Of a stretch of 64,000 nucleotides of DNA, positions 27,087 through 35,286 are shown one piece after another. The stretch is from Candidatus Solirubrobacter pratensis (GTDB lineage Bacteria; Actinomycetota; Thermoleophilia; Solirubrobacterales; Solirubrobacteraceae): positions 124,001 to 188,000 of the forward strand of contig NZ_AUEK01000009.1 in the NCBI RefSeq assembly GCF_000425945.1. The letters run 5' to 3'. Below the pieces are notes generated by a model. That model was not told the DNA's origin. It saw only the letters and a list, made by a program, of their open reading frames with translations, and searched no databases. The position numbers were made by a program, and so were the translations under genes. Each line of letters opens with the position of its first letter. Positions within the stretch are counted from its first letter, which is position 1.

Positions 27087-27112
27087 AGAGGCCCGCCGAT
27101 CGGCGGGCCTCT
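27087..27112. terminator. Perfect 26-bp palindromic terminator
   Basis: AGAGGCCCGCCGA (27087-27099) is followed at once by its exact reverse complement TCGGCGGGCCTCT (27100-27112). The hairpin would have a GATC loop and should work on both strands. Confidence 0.7.
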
Positions 27113-27120
27113 CACGCGTA

Positions 27121-27222
27121 GAGGCGGTGGTCCGGGGGTCAGTCGGTAGGTCCGCCTCGCGACGCTGGAGAAAGGTGAGAGATCCAGCGTCTGGAGGATG
27201 GGATCGCGGGTCAGACGATCCC
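27121..27222. ncRNA. Cluster of three adjacent hairpins, candidate structured RNA
   Basis: GAGGCGG/CCGCCTC (27121-27127 with 27152-27158), GACGCTGGA/TCCAGCGTC (27161-27169 with 27183-27191) and GGGATCG/CGATCCC (27200-27206 with 27216-27222) follow each other with only 2 and 8 nt between. No known family is recognised and the strand is not known. Confidence 0.35.
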
Positions 27223-27353
27223 TTGTTCTGGGTGGGAGAGCCGGCCGAGCCAGTGTCGACTCCCCGCTATGTCGATCGACGTCCATGTCGACTGCGGCTT
27301 CGGGGGGTCCGATCCGAGCGCCGCTCCAAGCATCATGCGCCGCCGCGGTTGCC

Positions 27354-27374
27354 GAAACCTTGGAGAAACCTTGG
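27354..27374 (+). promoter_or_regulatory. SARP-type operator: two GAAACCTTGG repeats with 11-bp period
   Basis: GAAACCTTGG occurs at 27354-27363 and again at 27365-27374, a period of 11 bp. The 3' copy ends 8 nt before TAGGTT (27383-27388). This is the known layout of SARP binding sites, and the gene downstream encodes a SARP-type protein, so it is probably autoregulatory. Confidence 0.65.
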
Positions 27375-27382
27375 CGGCGCGA

Positions 27383-27388
27383 TAGGTT
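27383..27388 (+). promoter_or_regulatory. -10 box TAGGTT of the SARP gene
   Basis: TAGGTT lies 12 nt before GTG 27401 and 8 nt after the direct repeat, with no -35 sequence; the repeat occupies the -35 region as in SARP-activated promoters. Confidence 0.5.
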
Positions 27389-27400
27389 CCGGGTCTGACA

Positions 27401-30400
27401 GTGGGTCACGGATGGGATATCCGGCTCTGTGGGCCGGTCGTCGTCGAAGCGCAGGGCCGGCGCGTCGACGCCGCACTACCTGGGCGGCAGGGCCGCCTCC
27501 TCTTCGCCTACCTGGTTTCGAACCGGGCCCGCGGCTGCCCGCGCGACGAGCTGATCGACGTCCTCTGGCCGGAGGGGCCGCCGGCCGCGGCGGACTCCGC
27601 GCTGAGCGCGCTGCTGTCGAAGCTCCGCAAGGCGCTCGGCGAGGGCATGCTGACCGGCCGGGGCGAGCTGCGGCTGAACCTCCCCGCCGACGTGCGCGTC
27701 GACACCGAGGAGGCGGTCGCCGCGATCGCCGACGCGGAGACGGCGATCGAGACCGGCAACCCGGCGATCGGGGTCGAGCGGGCGCGGGCCGCGCTGTCGA
27801 TCGACCTGCAGACGTTCCTGCCCGACTCCGAGGGGGGCTGGGCGGCGGAGCAGCGGCGCGAGCTGGAGTCGGTCCGGCTGCGCGCGCTCGAGGCGCTCGC
27901 CGAGGCCGGCCTGCGCCAGGGGGGCCGCGAGCTCGGCGCCGCCGAGCAGGCGGCGCGCGCCGCGATCGCCGCCGCGCCCTTCCGCGAGTCCGCCCACCGG
28001 CTGCTGATGGAGGTCCACGAGGCGGCCGGCAACCCGGCCGAGGCGCTGCGGGCCTTCGAGGAGCTGCGCTCGCTGCTGCGCGAGGAGCTCGGCACGACGC
28101 CCGGGCCGGCGGCGATGGGGGTGTTCGAGCGCGTCCTGCGCGGTGAGCCGCCCCCGGCCCGGCGGGAGCCTCCGGCGGCGGCGCCGGCGCGCGGCTTCGA
28201 CGCGGTCAGCTGGCCCGTTCCGCTCGCGGCCGCGGTGGACCGTCACGCGCTGGTCGGGCGCGACGTCGAGCTCGAGTACCTCGGCCGCTGCTGGCGCGAG
28301 GCGACCGAGGGGCAGCGCTCGCTCGTCCTGCTGGCGGGCGACGCGGGGATCGGCAAGACGCGCACGGCCGCCGAGCTCGCCGCGCGCGCCCACTCCGACG
28401 GCGCCGTCGTGCTCTACGGCCGCTTCGACGAGGAGACGCTGGCGCCGTACCAGCCTCTGGTCGAGATGCTGCGCGGCTGGTCGGCGGGCGCGCCGCTGGA
28501 CGCGCTGCGCGACCGCCTCGGCCCGCGCGCCGCCGAGCTGGGGATCCTGCTGCCGGAGTTCGGGCCGCCGCCGCCCGAGACGCTCGCGATGTCGGGGCCC
28601 GAGGCCGACGCGCAGCGCTTCCGCTTCTTCGACGCCGTCGCCGCGCTGATCGGCGAGATCGGCGCCGAGGCGCCGGTCGTGCTCGTCTTCGACGACCTCC
28701 ACTGGGCCGACCGCCCGACGGTCCAGCTGCTGCGCCACCTGGTGCGCGCGCCGGCGCCGCGGCGGGCGCTGTTCCTCGGCACCTATCGCGAGAGCGAGAT
28801 CTCCGAGCGCCACCTGCTGCACGAGCTGATCGGCGACCTGCGGCGCGAGGGGACGCTGCGGCGGCTCGAGCTCGGCGGGCTCAACGAGGGGGAGGTCGCG
28901 GAGCTGGTGATCGCGCTGTCGGCGGCGCCCGCGACGGGCTCGTTCGTCCGCGCGCTGGCCGGCGAGACCGACGGCAACCCGTTCTTCATCGAGGAGGTCG
29001 TGCGGCACATCCGCGACACCTCGGGGGCGCTCACGGAGGAGATCACGCTCGAGGAGGCGGGCGTCCCGGACGGGGTGCGCGAGGTCACCGCGCGGCGCCT
29101 GCGCCGGCTCAGCGAGAACGCGCGCTCGGTGCTGCTGGTCGCGTCGGTGATCGGCCGCGAGTTCGACTTCGACGTGCTCGAGGCGGTGGTGACGCAGTCC
29201 GGCGACGAGCTGGTCGAGGCGCTCGAGGAGGGCGTGGAGGCGCGGGTCCTGCGCGAAGCCGGCCATGTCGGCCGGTATGCGTTCACCCATGCGCTGGTGC
29301 GGGCGACGCTCTACGACGGGATCTCGCAGCTGCGGCGCGCGCGGCTGCACGGCCGCGTCGGGGAGATGCTGGTGAAGCTGCGCGGGGGCGACCTGGACCC
29401 GCACCTGGCGATGCTGGCGCACCACTTCGCGCAGGCGGCGCCGGTCGAGCGCCCGGATCGCGCGATCGACTTCGCGCTCGCCGCGGCGCGCCGCGCCGAC
29501 CGCCTGCTGGCGTGGGAGGAGGCGGCGATGCACTACCGCGCGGCGCTGCGGGCGCGCGAGCTGGCGGGCGCCGTCGACGATCACGTGCGCGCCGAGCTGC
29601 TGCTCGCGCTGGGGGCCAGCGAGGACCGCGCCGGGATGGAGGAGGACGCGCGCGCGACGTTCCAGGCCGCGATCCGCACGGCGCGCCAGCTCGGCGACCC
29701 GGTGCTGCTCGGGCGCGGCGCGCTGGGCGCCGCAGGCCCGTGGTCGATGCTCTCGCGGTCCGATCCTGAGCGCGTGCGGTTGCTGGAGGACGCGCTCGAG
29801 GCGCTGCCGCCGGACGACTCGCCGCTGCGCGCGCGGCTGCTGGCGCGGATGTCGCTCGAGCTGTACTACGCCGGCGAGCCGGAGCTGCGGATGGCGCTCT
29901 CCGCCGAGGCCGTGGAGATCGCGCGGCGGATCGACGACCCGCGCACGCTCGCCCAGTGCCTCGACACCCGCCACTACGCGTTGTGGCTGCCCGAGAACGT
30001 GGAGCAGCGGCTCGAGGTCGCCGCCGAGCTGCGGCGGGTGGCGCAGGAGACAGGCGACCCCGAGCTCGAGCTGCAGGGCGCCGGCTGGACGATCATCGAC
30101 CTGATGGAGCTCGGCGACATCCAGGGCGTCGACATCCAGATCGCGGCCGCTTCGAAGCTCGCCGAGGCGCTGCACCGGCCGATCTGGCTGTGGTGGACGT
30201 CGCTCTTCCGCGGCGCCCGCGCGGCGCTGGCGGGTGAGTTCGACGCCGCCGAGCGGCTGGCGCAGGAGACGCTGGCGACCGGCCAGCGCGGGCAGGCCGA
30301 GAACGCGCTGCACTACTACGCGCAGTCGATGTTCAACATCCGCCGCGAGCAGGGCCGCCTGGCCGAGGTGGAGGGCGCGGTGCGCGGCTTCATCGAGCTC

Positions 30401-30952
30401 TACCCGGCGCTCCCGGGCTGGCGCTGTGCGCTGGCGCTGGTGATGGTCGAGCTGGGCCGTCCGGACGAGGCGCGAGCGGAGTTCGAGCGCCTTGCCGCCA
30501 ACCACTTCGCCGACATCCCGCGCGACGCGAACTGGCTGATCGGGATCACGCTGCTGGCGGAGGTCTGCGGCGCGTTGCAGGACGGCCCGCGCGCCGCCGA
30601 GCTCTACTCGCTCCTGCTGCCCTACGCGGGACGCAACGTGGTCGTGGGGCGCAACGCGACCAACAACGGCTGCGCGTCCCGGCTGCTCGGCGTGCTCGCG
30701 GCCGCCCAGGGCGAGTGGGACCTTGCGGAGCGCCACTTCGAGGAGGCGCAGAAGATGCACGCCCACATGGGAGCCCGCCCGTGGCACGCGCGGACACAGG
30801 TGGCCTACGCGGAGATGCTCCTCGCCCGCGGACGCGCCGACGACGTGGCGAGAGCGGGAGAGATGCTCGCCGACGCGATCCTCGTCGCGGACGCGCTCGG
30901 CATGGTCGTGCTCGCGGAGCACGCGCGGTCGCTGGTGCCGGCGCGAGTCTAA
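27401..30952 (+). CDS. SARP-family regulator with BTAD, AAA ATPase and TPR-like domains
   Basis: A 1183-residue transcriptional regulator. Residues about 5-95 form an OmpR-like winged helix (RQGRLLFAYLVSNRARGCPR, WPEGPPAAADSALSALLSKL). Residues about 100-245 form the bacterial transcriptional activation domain ending ALRAFEELRSLLREELGTTP. Residues about 280-600 hold an AAA ATPase: VGRDVELEYL, Walker A GDAGIGKT near 313, and Walker B VLVFDDLHWAD. The remainder is alpha-helical repeat resembling TPRs. Such large SARPs control secondary metabolism or stress genes in response to an unknown ligand. The start is GTG 27401. Its promoter carries a SARP-type direct repeat. No biosynthetic cluster is adjacent. 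Confidence 0.88.
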   Translation: MGHGWDIRLCGPVVVEAQGRRVDAALPGRQGRLLFAYLVSNRARGCPRDELIDVLWPEGPPAAADSALSALLSKLRKALGEGMLTGRGELRLNLPADVRVDTEEAVAAIADAETAIETGNPAIGVERARAALSIDLQTFLPDSEGGWAAEQRRELESVRLRALEALAEAGLRQGGRELGAAEQAARAAIAAAPFRESAHRLLMEVHEAAGNPAEALRAFEELRSLLREELGTTPGPAAMGVFERVLRGEPPPARREPPAAAPARGFDAVSWPVPLAAAVDRHALVGRDVELEYLGRCWREATEGQRSLVLLAGDAGIGKTRTAAELAARAHSDGAVVLYGRFDEETLAPYQPLVEMLRGWSAGAPLDALRDRLGPRAAELGILLPEFGPPPPETLAMSGPEADAQRFRFFDAVAALIGEIGAEAPVVLVFDDLHWADRPTVQLLRHLVRAPAPRRALFLGTYRESEISERHLLHELIGDLRREGTLRRLELGGLNEGEVAELVIALSAAPATGSFVRALAGETDGNPFFIEEVVRHIRDTSGALTEEITLEEAGVPDGVREVTARRLRRLSENARSVLLVASVIGREFDFDVLEAVVTQSGDELVEALEEGVEARVLREAGHVGRYAFTHALVRATLYDGISQLRRARLHGRVGEMLVKLRGGDLDPHLAMLAHHFAQAAPVERPDRAIDFALAAARRADRLLAWEEAAMHYRAALRARELAGAVDDHVRAELLLALGASEDRAGMEEDARATFQAAIRTARQLGDPVLLGRGALGAAGPWSMLSRSDPERVRLLEDALEALPPDDSPLRARLLARMSLELYYAGEPELRMALSAEAVEIARRIDDPRTLAQCLDTRHYALWLPENVEQRLEVAAELRRVAQETGDPELELQGAGWTIIDLMELGDIQGVDIQIAAASKLAEALHRPIWLWWTSLFRGARAALAGEFDAAERLAQETLATGQRGQAENALHYYAQSMFNIRREQGRLAEVEGAVRGFIELYPALPGWRCALALVMVELGRPDEARAEFERLAANHFADIPRDANWLIGITLLAEVCGALQDGPRAAELYSLLLPYAGRNVVVGRNATNNGCASRLLGVLAAAQGEWDLAERHFEEAQKMHAHMGARPWHARTQVAYAEMLLARGRADDVARAGEMLADAILVADALGMVVLAEHARSLVPARV

Positions 30953-31087
30953 GGCGCGCGGCGGCGGCCGTGCGGCGCGCGTCTTCGCGCGGCGGCGCCC
31001 TCCCCGCGGCCCCGCCGCCTCGGCGCGCGCCGCTGCGCGGCACGGTCGTCCCCTCGGGGCGCTCTCCGCGTAGCCCCTCGCTGGGGC

Positions 31088-31118
31088 CGGCGAACTGCGC
31101 CGGTAAGGGAGGCGGGTC
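31088..31118 (+). repeat. 31-bp dispersed intergenic repeat, copy 1
   Basis: Matches 49338-49368 on the opposite strand at 29 of 31 positions; the core includes CGGCGAACTGCGC and AGGGAGGCGGGTC. Both copies lie outside firm genes. Confidence 0.6.
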
Positions 31119-31188
31119 AGCCTGTCTGCGCGATTCGCGAGGCCGCGAGAGCCGTTGTGGCAGGTCGTGCCCGAGGTCGGACCCGTGT

Positions 31189-31227
31189 GTGGTCGCTAAG
31201 TCGGGCACAGCGCTACTTAGCGACCAC
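31189..31227. repeat. 12-bp inverted repeat upstream of radA
   Basis: GTGGTCGCTAAG (31189-31200) and CTTAGCGACCAC (31216-31227) are perfect reverse complements around 15 nt. It is relatively AT-rich for the region and lies 71 bp before the radA -10 box; operator or hairpin. Confidence 0.5.
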
Positions 31228-31297
31228 GCGAGCGCGGAGGCGCCGCCGGAGGATCGCCGCGGCCCGCCGCCGGGGCGAACTCGTCCGGCCCGGCGCC

Positions 31298-31303
31298 TAG
31301 GTT
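31298..31303 (+). promoter_or_regulatory. -10 box TAGGTT for radA
   Basis: TAGGTT lies 9 nt before ATG 31313, implying a leaderless or almost leaderless transcript. Confidence 0.5.
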
Positions 31304-31312
31304 CACCGGACC

Positions 31313-32653
31313 ATGCCGCGCGCCTCCACCGTGTTCGTCTGCTCCTCCTGCGGCGCCGAGTCGGCGAAGTGGCGCGGGCAGTGCCCGGACTGCGGCAACT
31401 GGAACACGCTCGCCGAGGAAGCCCGTGGCCCCGCGAAGGCGCCGAAGGCGGCCACACGAGCCGTCAAGCCCGTCCCGCTGCGGCAGGTCGAGGCGGTCCG
31501 GTACACGCGGCTCGCGACCGGCATCGGCGAGCTGGACCGCGTGCTCGGCGGCGGCCTGGTCCCAGGCTCGCTGGTCCTGATCGGCGGCTCTCCCGGCATC
31601 GGCAAGTCGACGCTGACCTCGATGGCGCTCGGGAACCTGCAGGCCGACGGCCGCCGCACCCTGTACGTCTCCGGCGAGGAGTCCGCGGCGCAGATCCGCC
31701 TCAGGGCCGAACGGCTGCCCGGGGCGGCGCTGGACGTGCCCGTGCTCGCCGAGACCGACCTGGACACCGTCCTCGCCACGCTCGACGCGGAGAGGCCGGA
31801 GGTGTGCGTGATCGACTCCGTCCAGACGCTGCACGCCGGGGACCTCACGGGCGCGGCGGGCTCGGTCGGCCAGGTCCGCGAGGTCGCCGACCGGATCACG
31901 CGGCTGGCCAAGCAGCGCGGCATCGCGGTCCTGCTCGTCGGTCACGTGACAAAGGAGGGCGCGCTCGCCGGCCCGCGCGTGCTCGAGCATCTCGTCGACG
32001 CGGTGCTGCAGTTCGAGGGCGAGCGGGAGCGGACCTACCGCACGCTGCGCGCCCTCAAGAACCGCTTCGGCTCCACCAACGACGTCGGCGTCTTCGAGAT
32101 GCAGACCTCGGGCCTCGTCGAGGTCGCGGACGCGAGCGCGCGCTTCGTCGCCGAGGCGACGCGCGCCCCCGGGAGCGTGGTCCTCGCGGCCATGGAGGGC
32201 TCCAGGCCGCTGCTCGTGGAGGTCCAGGCGCTCGTCTCACCGAGCGAGATCGTGCCGCCGAGGCGCGTCGCCAACGGCATCGACCGTAACCGGCTCGCGC
32301 TGGTGCTCGCCGTGCTCGGCCGCCACGCGGGCATCGGCGCCGGCGCCGCCGACGTGTTCGTCAACGTCGCCGGCGGCGTCAAGATCGAGGAGCCGGGCGC
32401 CGACCTCGCGGTCGCCCTCGCCGTCGCGAGCGCGACCCGCGGCGTGACGATGGGCGAGCAGACGCCGATCGCCTGCTTCGGTGAGATCGGACTGACGGGC
32501 GAGCTGCGCTCCGTGGGCCACCCCGAACGGCGTCTCGCGGAGGCCCAGAAGTTCGGGCTCGCCGACGTCATCGCCCCTTCGCAACGCACATCTACGCTGC
32601 GTCAAGCGGTCCGCCAGGCCCTCGGGTCGACACCCAAAACCCAAGCCGCCTAG
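31313..32653 (+). CDS. radA: DNA repair protein RadA
   Basis: A 446-residue RecA-like branch-migration factor. A four-Cys zinc finger uses Cys 10, 13, 24 and 27 (CSSCGAES...CPDCGNW). The RecA-type core has Walker A GGSPGIGKST, Walker B VCVIDSVQTLH and the RadA-specific LKNRFGST. The C-terminal Lon-like domain lies at about 270-445, with the usual GVKIEEPGADLAVALAVASA. It processes recombination intermediates in repair. The clpC-radA-disA order is conserved with Bacillus except for the inserted island. Confidence 0.95.
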   Translation: MPRASTVFVCSSCGAESAKWRGQCPDCGNWNTLAEEARGPAKAPKAATRAVKPVPLRQVEAVRYTRLATGIGELDRVLGGGLVPGSLVLIGGSPGIGKSTLTSMALGNLQADGRRTLYVSGEESAAQIRLRAERLPGAALDVPVLAETDLDTVLATLDAERPEVCVIDSVQTLHAGDLTGAAGSVGQVREVADRITRLAKQRGIAVLLVGHVTKEGALAGPRVLEHLVDAVLQFEGERERTYRTLRALKNRFGSTNDVGVFEMQTSGLVEVADASARFVAEATRAPGSVVLAAMEGSRPLLVEVQALVSPSEIVPPRRVANGIDRNRLALVLAVLGRHAGIGAGAADVFVNVAGGVKIEEPGADLAVALAVASATRGVTMGEQTPIACFGEIGLTGELRSVGHPERRLAEAQKFGLADVIAPSQRTSTLRQAVRQALGSTPKTQAA

Positions 32654-32734
32654 CATGTGCAACTGCGGTCGTCAAGCAGCGTTTTTGGCTCTGTAGCAGG
32701 ACATTCGAAGCGTAAATGGCGGTTAAGCAACTGC

Positions 32735-32740
32735 TAGAAT
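32735..32740 (+). promoter_or_regulatory. Extended -10 promoter (TGC-TAGAAT) of disA
   Basis: TAGAAT preceded by TGC forms an extended -10. The expected RNA start falls on GTG 32747, so the disA message is probably leaderless. No -35 is evident. Confidence 0.55.
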
Positions 32741-32746
32741 CCTTTT

Positions 32747-33862
32747 GTGATGCAGCCGCGATCAGGGGAAGAGCTCACTGAGCTCGAAGCGCGGCAAGAG
32801 CCCCGTTTGGTCAAGGCGCTCGAGATGGTCGCTCCCGGCACGGCCGTCCGCGAGGGGATCGACAACATCGTGCACGCCCGCACCGGCGGCCTGATCGTCA
32901 TCGGCGATCCCGACGAGCTGGCGTTCCTGTTCAGCGGCGGCATCCGGCTGGACATCGACTACACGCCGGCCCTCGTGTACCAGCTCGCGAAGATGGACGG
33001 CGCGATCGCGCTGAACGCCAACGCGACGAAGATCGCATGGTGCAACGTGCAGCTGATGCCGGACCCGACGATCCTCACGTCGGAGACCGGCACGCGCCAC
33101 CGCACCGCCGAGCGCATCTCCAAGCAGACCGACGCGCTGGTCATCGCGATCTCGCAGCGCCGCGACGTGGTCAGCCTCTACGTGGACGGCGCGAAGTACA
33201 TCCTCGAGGAGATCCCCGCCGTCCTCGCCAAGGCCAACCAGGCGCTCGCGACGCTCGACAAGTACCGCTCGCGCCTCGACCAGGTGTCGACCCGCCTGAC
33301 CGCGCTCGAGTTCGAGGGCGGTGTCACGCTGCACGACGTCCTGACCGTCCTGCAGCGCGCCGAGCTGGTGACGCGCATGGCGGTGGAGATCGAGCGCTAC
33401 ATCGTCGAGCTCGGCACCGAAGGCCGGCTGATCGAGATGCAGCTCGAGGAGACGATGGTCGGCGTGGCCGGCGACAAGGCCGCCCTGCTGCACGACTATC
33501 TCGCCGATCCGGTCGACGACGCCTTCGCGATGGCGCTCGACGGCATCGCGCGCCTGCCGCACCAGGACCTTCTGGACTTCGGCCGCCTGGCCGAGCTGTT
33601 GGGCTACGACCGCAAGGTCAACACGCTCGACTATCCCGTCTCCCCCCGCGGTTATCGCATTCTCGGGCGCATCCCCCGGCTTCCCAAGCTGGTGGTGCAG
33701 AACATCGTGCGCGAGTTCCGCGGGTTGGACGAGATCCTGGCCGCCACCGATCCGGAGCTGGAGTCGGTCGAGGGCGTGGGGGAGATCCGGGCGAAGGACA
33801 TCCGCGAGGGCCTTCGCCGCCTGCAGGAGATCAACCTCGTGGACCGCTATCTGCAGACCTGA
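32747..33862 (+). CDS. disA: DNA integrity scanning diadenylate cyclase DisA
   Basis: A 371-residue protein that makes c-di-AMP from two ATP and pauses on branched DNA. The N-terminal DAC domain holds DGA (84-86) and RHR (117-119) in the GTRHRTAERISKQTDALV context; both catalytic motifs are intact. A helical spine spans about 145-300. The C-terminal helix-hairpin-helix DNA-binding domain ends with LESVEGVGEIRAKDIREGL. GTG 32747 is chosen because it coincides with the predicted RNA start; ATG 32750 is the next codon. It stands between radA and carD. Confidence 0.95.
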   Translation: MMQPRSGEELTELEARQEPRLVKALEMVAPGTAVREGIDNIVHARTGGLIVIGDPDELAFLFSGGIRLDIDYTPALVYQLAKMDGAIALNANATKIAWCNVQLMPDPTILTSETGTRHRTAERISKQTDALVIAISQRRDVVSLYVDGAKYILEEIPAVLAKANQALATLDKYRSRLDQVSTRLTALEFEGGVTLHDVLTVLQRAELVTRMAVEIERYIVELGTEGRLIEMQLEETMVGVAGDKAALLHDYLADPVDDAFAMALDGIARLPHQDLLDFGRLAELLGYDRKVNTLDYPVSPRGYRILGRIPRLPKLVVQNIVREFRGLDEILAATDPELESVEGVGEIRAKDIREGLRRLQEINLVDRYLQT

Positions 33863-33879
33863 TGATCATGACGCCGTAC

Positions 33880-33896
33880 GGTCCGGCAGCCGGACC
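33880..33896 (+). terminator. Hairpin between disA and carD
   Basis: GGTCCGG (33880-33886) pairs with CCGGACC (33890-33896) around CAG, ending 3 nt before the ATG at 33900. There is no U-run. It may shield the ATG or stabilise the upstream RNA end. Confidence 0.45.
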
Positions 33897-33899
33897 CTG

Positions 33900-34493
33900 A
33901 TGAAGGAGGAAACGATTCCCGATACAGCCATCGAGATCGAGGATCTCGAGATCGAGCGCGAGTTCGTCAACATCGATTTTGAGATCGGCGACCACGTCGT
34001 CTACCCCCATCACGGGGCGGGCCAGGTCGTCAAGAAGGAAGAGAAGGAGATCCTCGGCGAGCGCCGCGAGTATCTGACGATCAAGATCCTCCACAACGAC
34101 ATGACCGTCATGGTCCCGTGCCAGAACGCCGGCAAGGCCGGCCTGCGCCGCGTGATCGACGAGGAGACGGTCAAGAAGGTCCTCGCCGTCCTGGCCGACG
34201 ACGTGTCGGAGATGCCGAAGAACTGGAACCGGCGCTTCAAGCACAACCGGGACAAGATCAAGACCGGCGACATCCACGAGCTCGCCGAGGTCGTCCGCAA
34301 CCTTGCCGTCCGTGAACAGGACAAGGGCCTTTCGACGGGCGAGAAGCAGATGTACACGCGCGCCAAGAAGATCCTCGCGTCCGAGATGATGTACGCGCTC
34401 GAGAAGACCGAGGACGAGGCCGAGGCGTACCTCGACGAGGTCCTGTCACGCACGGCTGAGCAGCTCGCCGCCGCGAGCGCCGGCGCCGAGTAA
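33900..34493 (+). CDS. carD: CarD/CdnL-family RNA polymerase-binding regulator
   Basis: A 197-residue protein. The N-terminal Tudor-like RNA polymerase interaction domain is FEIGDHVVYPHHGAGQVVKK through ILHNDMTVMVPCQNA. The C-terminal helical DNA-binding domain contains MPKNWNRRFKHNRDKIKTGD and STGEKQMYTRAKKILASEMM. CarD stabilises open complexes at rRNA and other promoters. The first 25 residues are an extra acidic lead. Start choice is uncertain: ATG 33900 has no ribosome site, while a perfect AAGGAGG (33903-33909) lies 5 nt before an in-frame ATT (33915). Confidence 0.93.
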   Translation: MKEETIPDTAIEIEDLEIEREFVNIDFEIGDHVVYPHHGAGQVVKKEEKEILGERREYLTIKILHNDMTVMVPCQNAGKAGLRRVIDEETVKKVLAVLADDVSEMPKNWNRRFKHNRDKIKTGDIHELAEVVRNLAVREQDKGLSTGEKQMYTRAKKILASEMMYALEKTEDEAEAYLDEVLSRTAEQLAAASAGAE

Positions 34494-34523
34494 GGCCCCA
34501 CACTCCACACGGCCCCGACCACG

Positions 34524-35180
34524 ATGACCGGTGCGTCGGGGCCCGTCGCGCTGCTGGTCGCCGCGGGAAGCGGCGAGCGGCTCGGCCACGGGCGCCCCAA
34601 GGCGCTCGTAGAGGTCGCCGGGCGCACGCTGCTGGACTGGTCGCTCGCCGCGCTGCGCGCGGCGGGCATCGACCAGATCGTCGTCGCGCTGCCGGATGGC
34701 GCCGAGGCCCCGCCGGGCTGCATCGGCGTCCGCGGCGGCGCAACGCGCTCCGCGTCCGTCCGCGCGGCGCTCGCCGCCGCCCCGCCTTCGGAGGCGATCG
34801 TGGTCCACGACGCGGCGCGCCCGCTCGCGCCGCCGGACCTCTTCGCCCGTGCGCTCGCGGCGCTCGCGAGCGCGGACTGCGCGATCGCCGCGGCCCGCGT
34901 GACCGACACGATCAAGGAGGCGGAGGGCGACACCGTCGTCGCGACGCTCGACCGCTCGCGCCTGTGGGCGATCCAGACGCCGCAGGCCTTCCGGCGCGAA
35001 GCGCTGGAGCGCGCGCTCGACGTCGACGACGCGATCCTCGCCCGCGCCACCGACGACGCGTGGCTCGTAGAGCGCGCCGGCGGGTCCGTCCGCGTGGTCG
35101 AGTCCTCGCCCGCGAACTTCAAGATCACGACGCCGCACGATCTCCAGGTCGCCGAGCTGCTTCTCACGTCACAGCAATGA
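34524..35180 (+). CDS. ispD: 2-C-methyl-D-erythritol 4-phosphate cytidylyltransferase
   Basis: A 218-residue nucleotidyltransferase that adds CMP to MEP in the non-mevalonate isoprenoid pathway. LLVAAGSGERLGHGRPKALVEV is the CTP-binding signature. VHDAARPLAPPDLF and AARVTDTIKEAEG follow, and LWAIQTPQAFRREALERA is the late conserved segment. Length is slightly short but complete. In Bacillus ispD and ispF are adjacent; here a peptidase and a PHP gene separate them. Confidence 0.94.
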   Translation: MTGASGPVALLVAAGSGERLGHGRPKALVEVAGRTLLDWSLAALRAAGIDQIVVALPDGAEAPPGCIGVRGGATRSASVRAALAAAPPSEAIVVHDAARPLAPPDLFARALAALASADCAIAAARVTDTIKEAEGDTVVATLDRSRLWAIQTPQAFRREALERALDVDDAILARATDDAWLVERAGGSVRVVESSPANFKITTPHDLQVAELLLTSQQ

Positions 35181-35190
35181 CGGATCTCCC

Positions 35191-35217
35191 TTGATCCTCT
35201 GAGCACCCTCATATAGG
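35191..35217 (+). promoter_or_regulatory. Weak promoter TTGATC-N15-TATAGG for the M14 gene
   Basis: TTGATC (35191-35196) and TATAGG (35212-35217) are 15 bp apart, a little short. A start near 35225 gives a 60-nt leader ending in the strong ribosome site GGGGGGA. Confidence 0.35.
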
Positions 35218-35286
35218 ACTCCCACGTCCGCTTCGCGCGGATCTCGGGCCCGAGCCATTCCAGGCTCACACAGGGGGGAAACATCC

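Larger units (their letters stand above)
26912..27400. other. 489-bp intergenic region before the SARP gene: possible remnant, terminator, hairpin cluster, operator
   Basis: From 26912 to 27079 a frame without start codon ends in TGA just before a strong terminator and has gene-like codon bias (LAVPRIAYTRDVEHDLVAEA), so it may be a gene remnant; its source is not recognised. Then follow the terminator (27087-27112), three successive hairpins (27121-27222), and the SARP-type direct repeat with -10 box. Between 27223 and 27350 only short GTCGAC-type palindromes were seen. Confidence 0.45.
30953..31312. other. 360-bp non-coding gap before radA
   Basis: The first 130 bp are extremely GC-rich with overlapping palindromes. 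Then come one copy of a 31-bp dispersed repeat (31088-31118), a 12-bp inverted repeat (31189-31227) and the radA -10 box. No gene is supported. Confidence 0.6.

Noticed and set aside
27476..30922. Very long open frame on the minus strand opposite the SARP gene
   Set aside because: GC-rich codons leave few stops in the antisense frame; composition is His/Arg/Gln-rich nonsense and no domain is seen, while the plus frame has clear domains.
30960..31080. Possible CRISPR-like or tandem repeat in the GC-rich gap before radA
   Set aside because: Palindromes overlap irregularly and no unit recurs at a fixed spacing.
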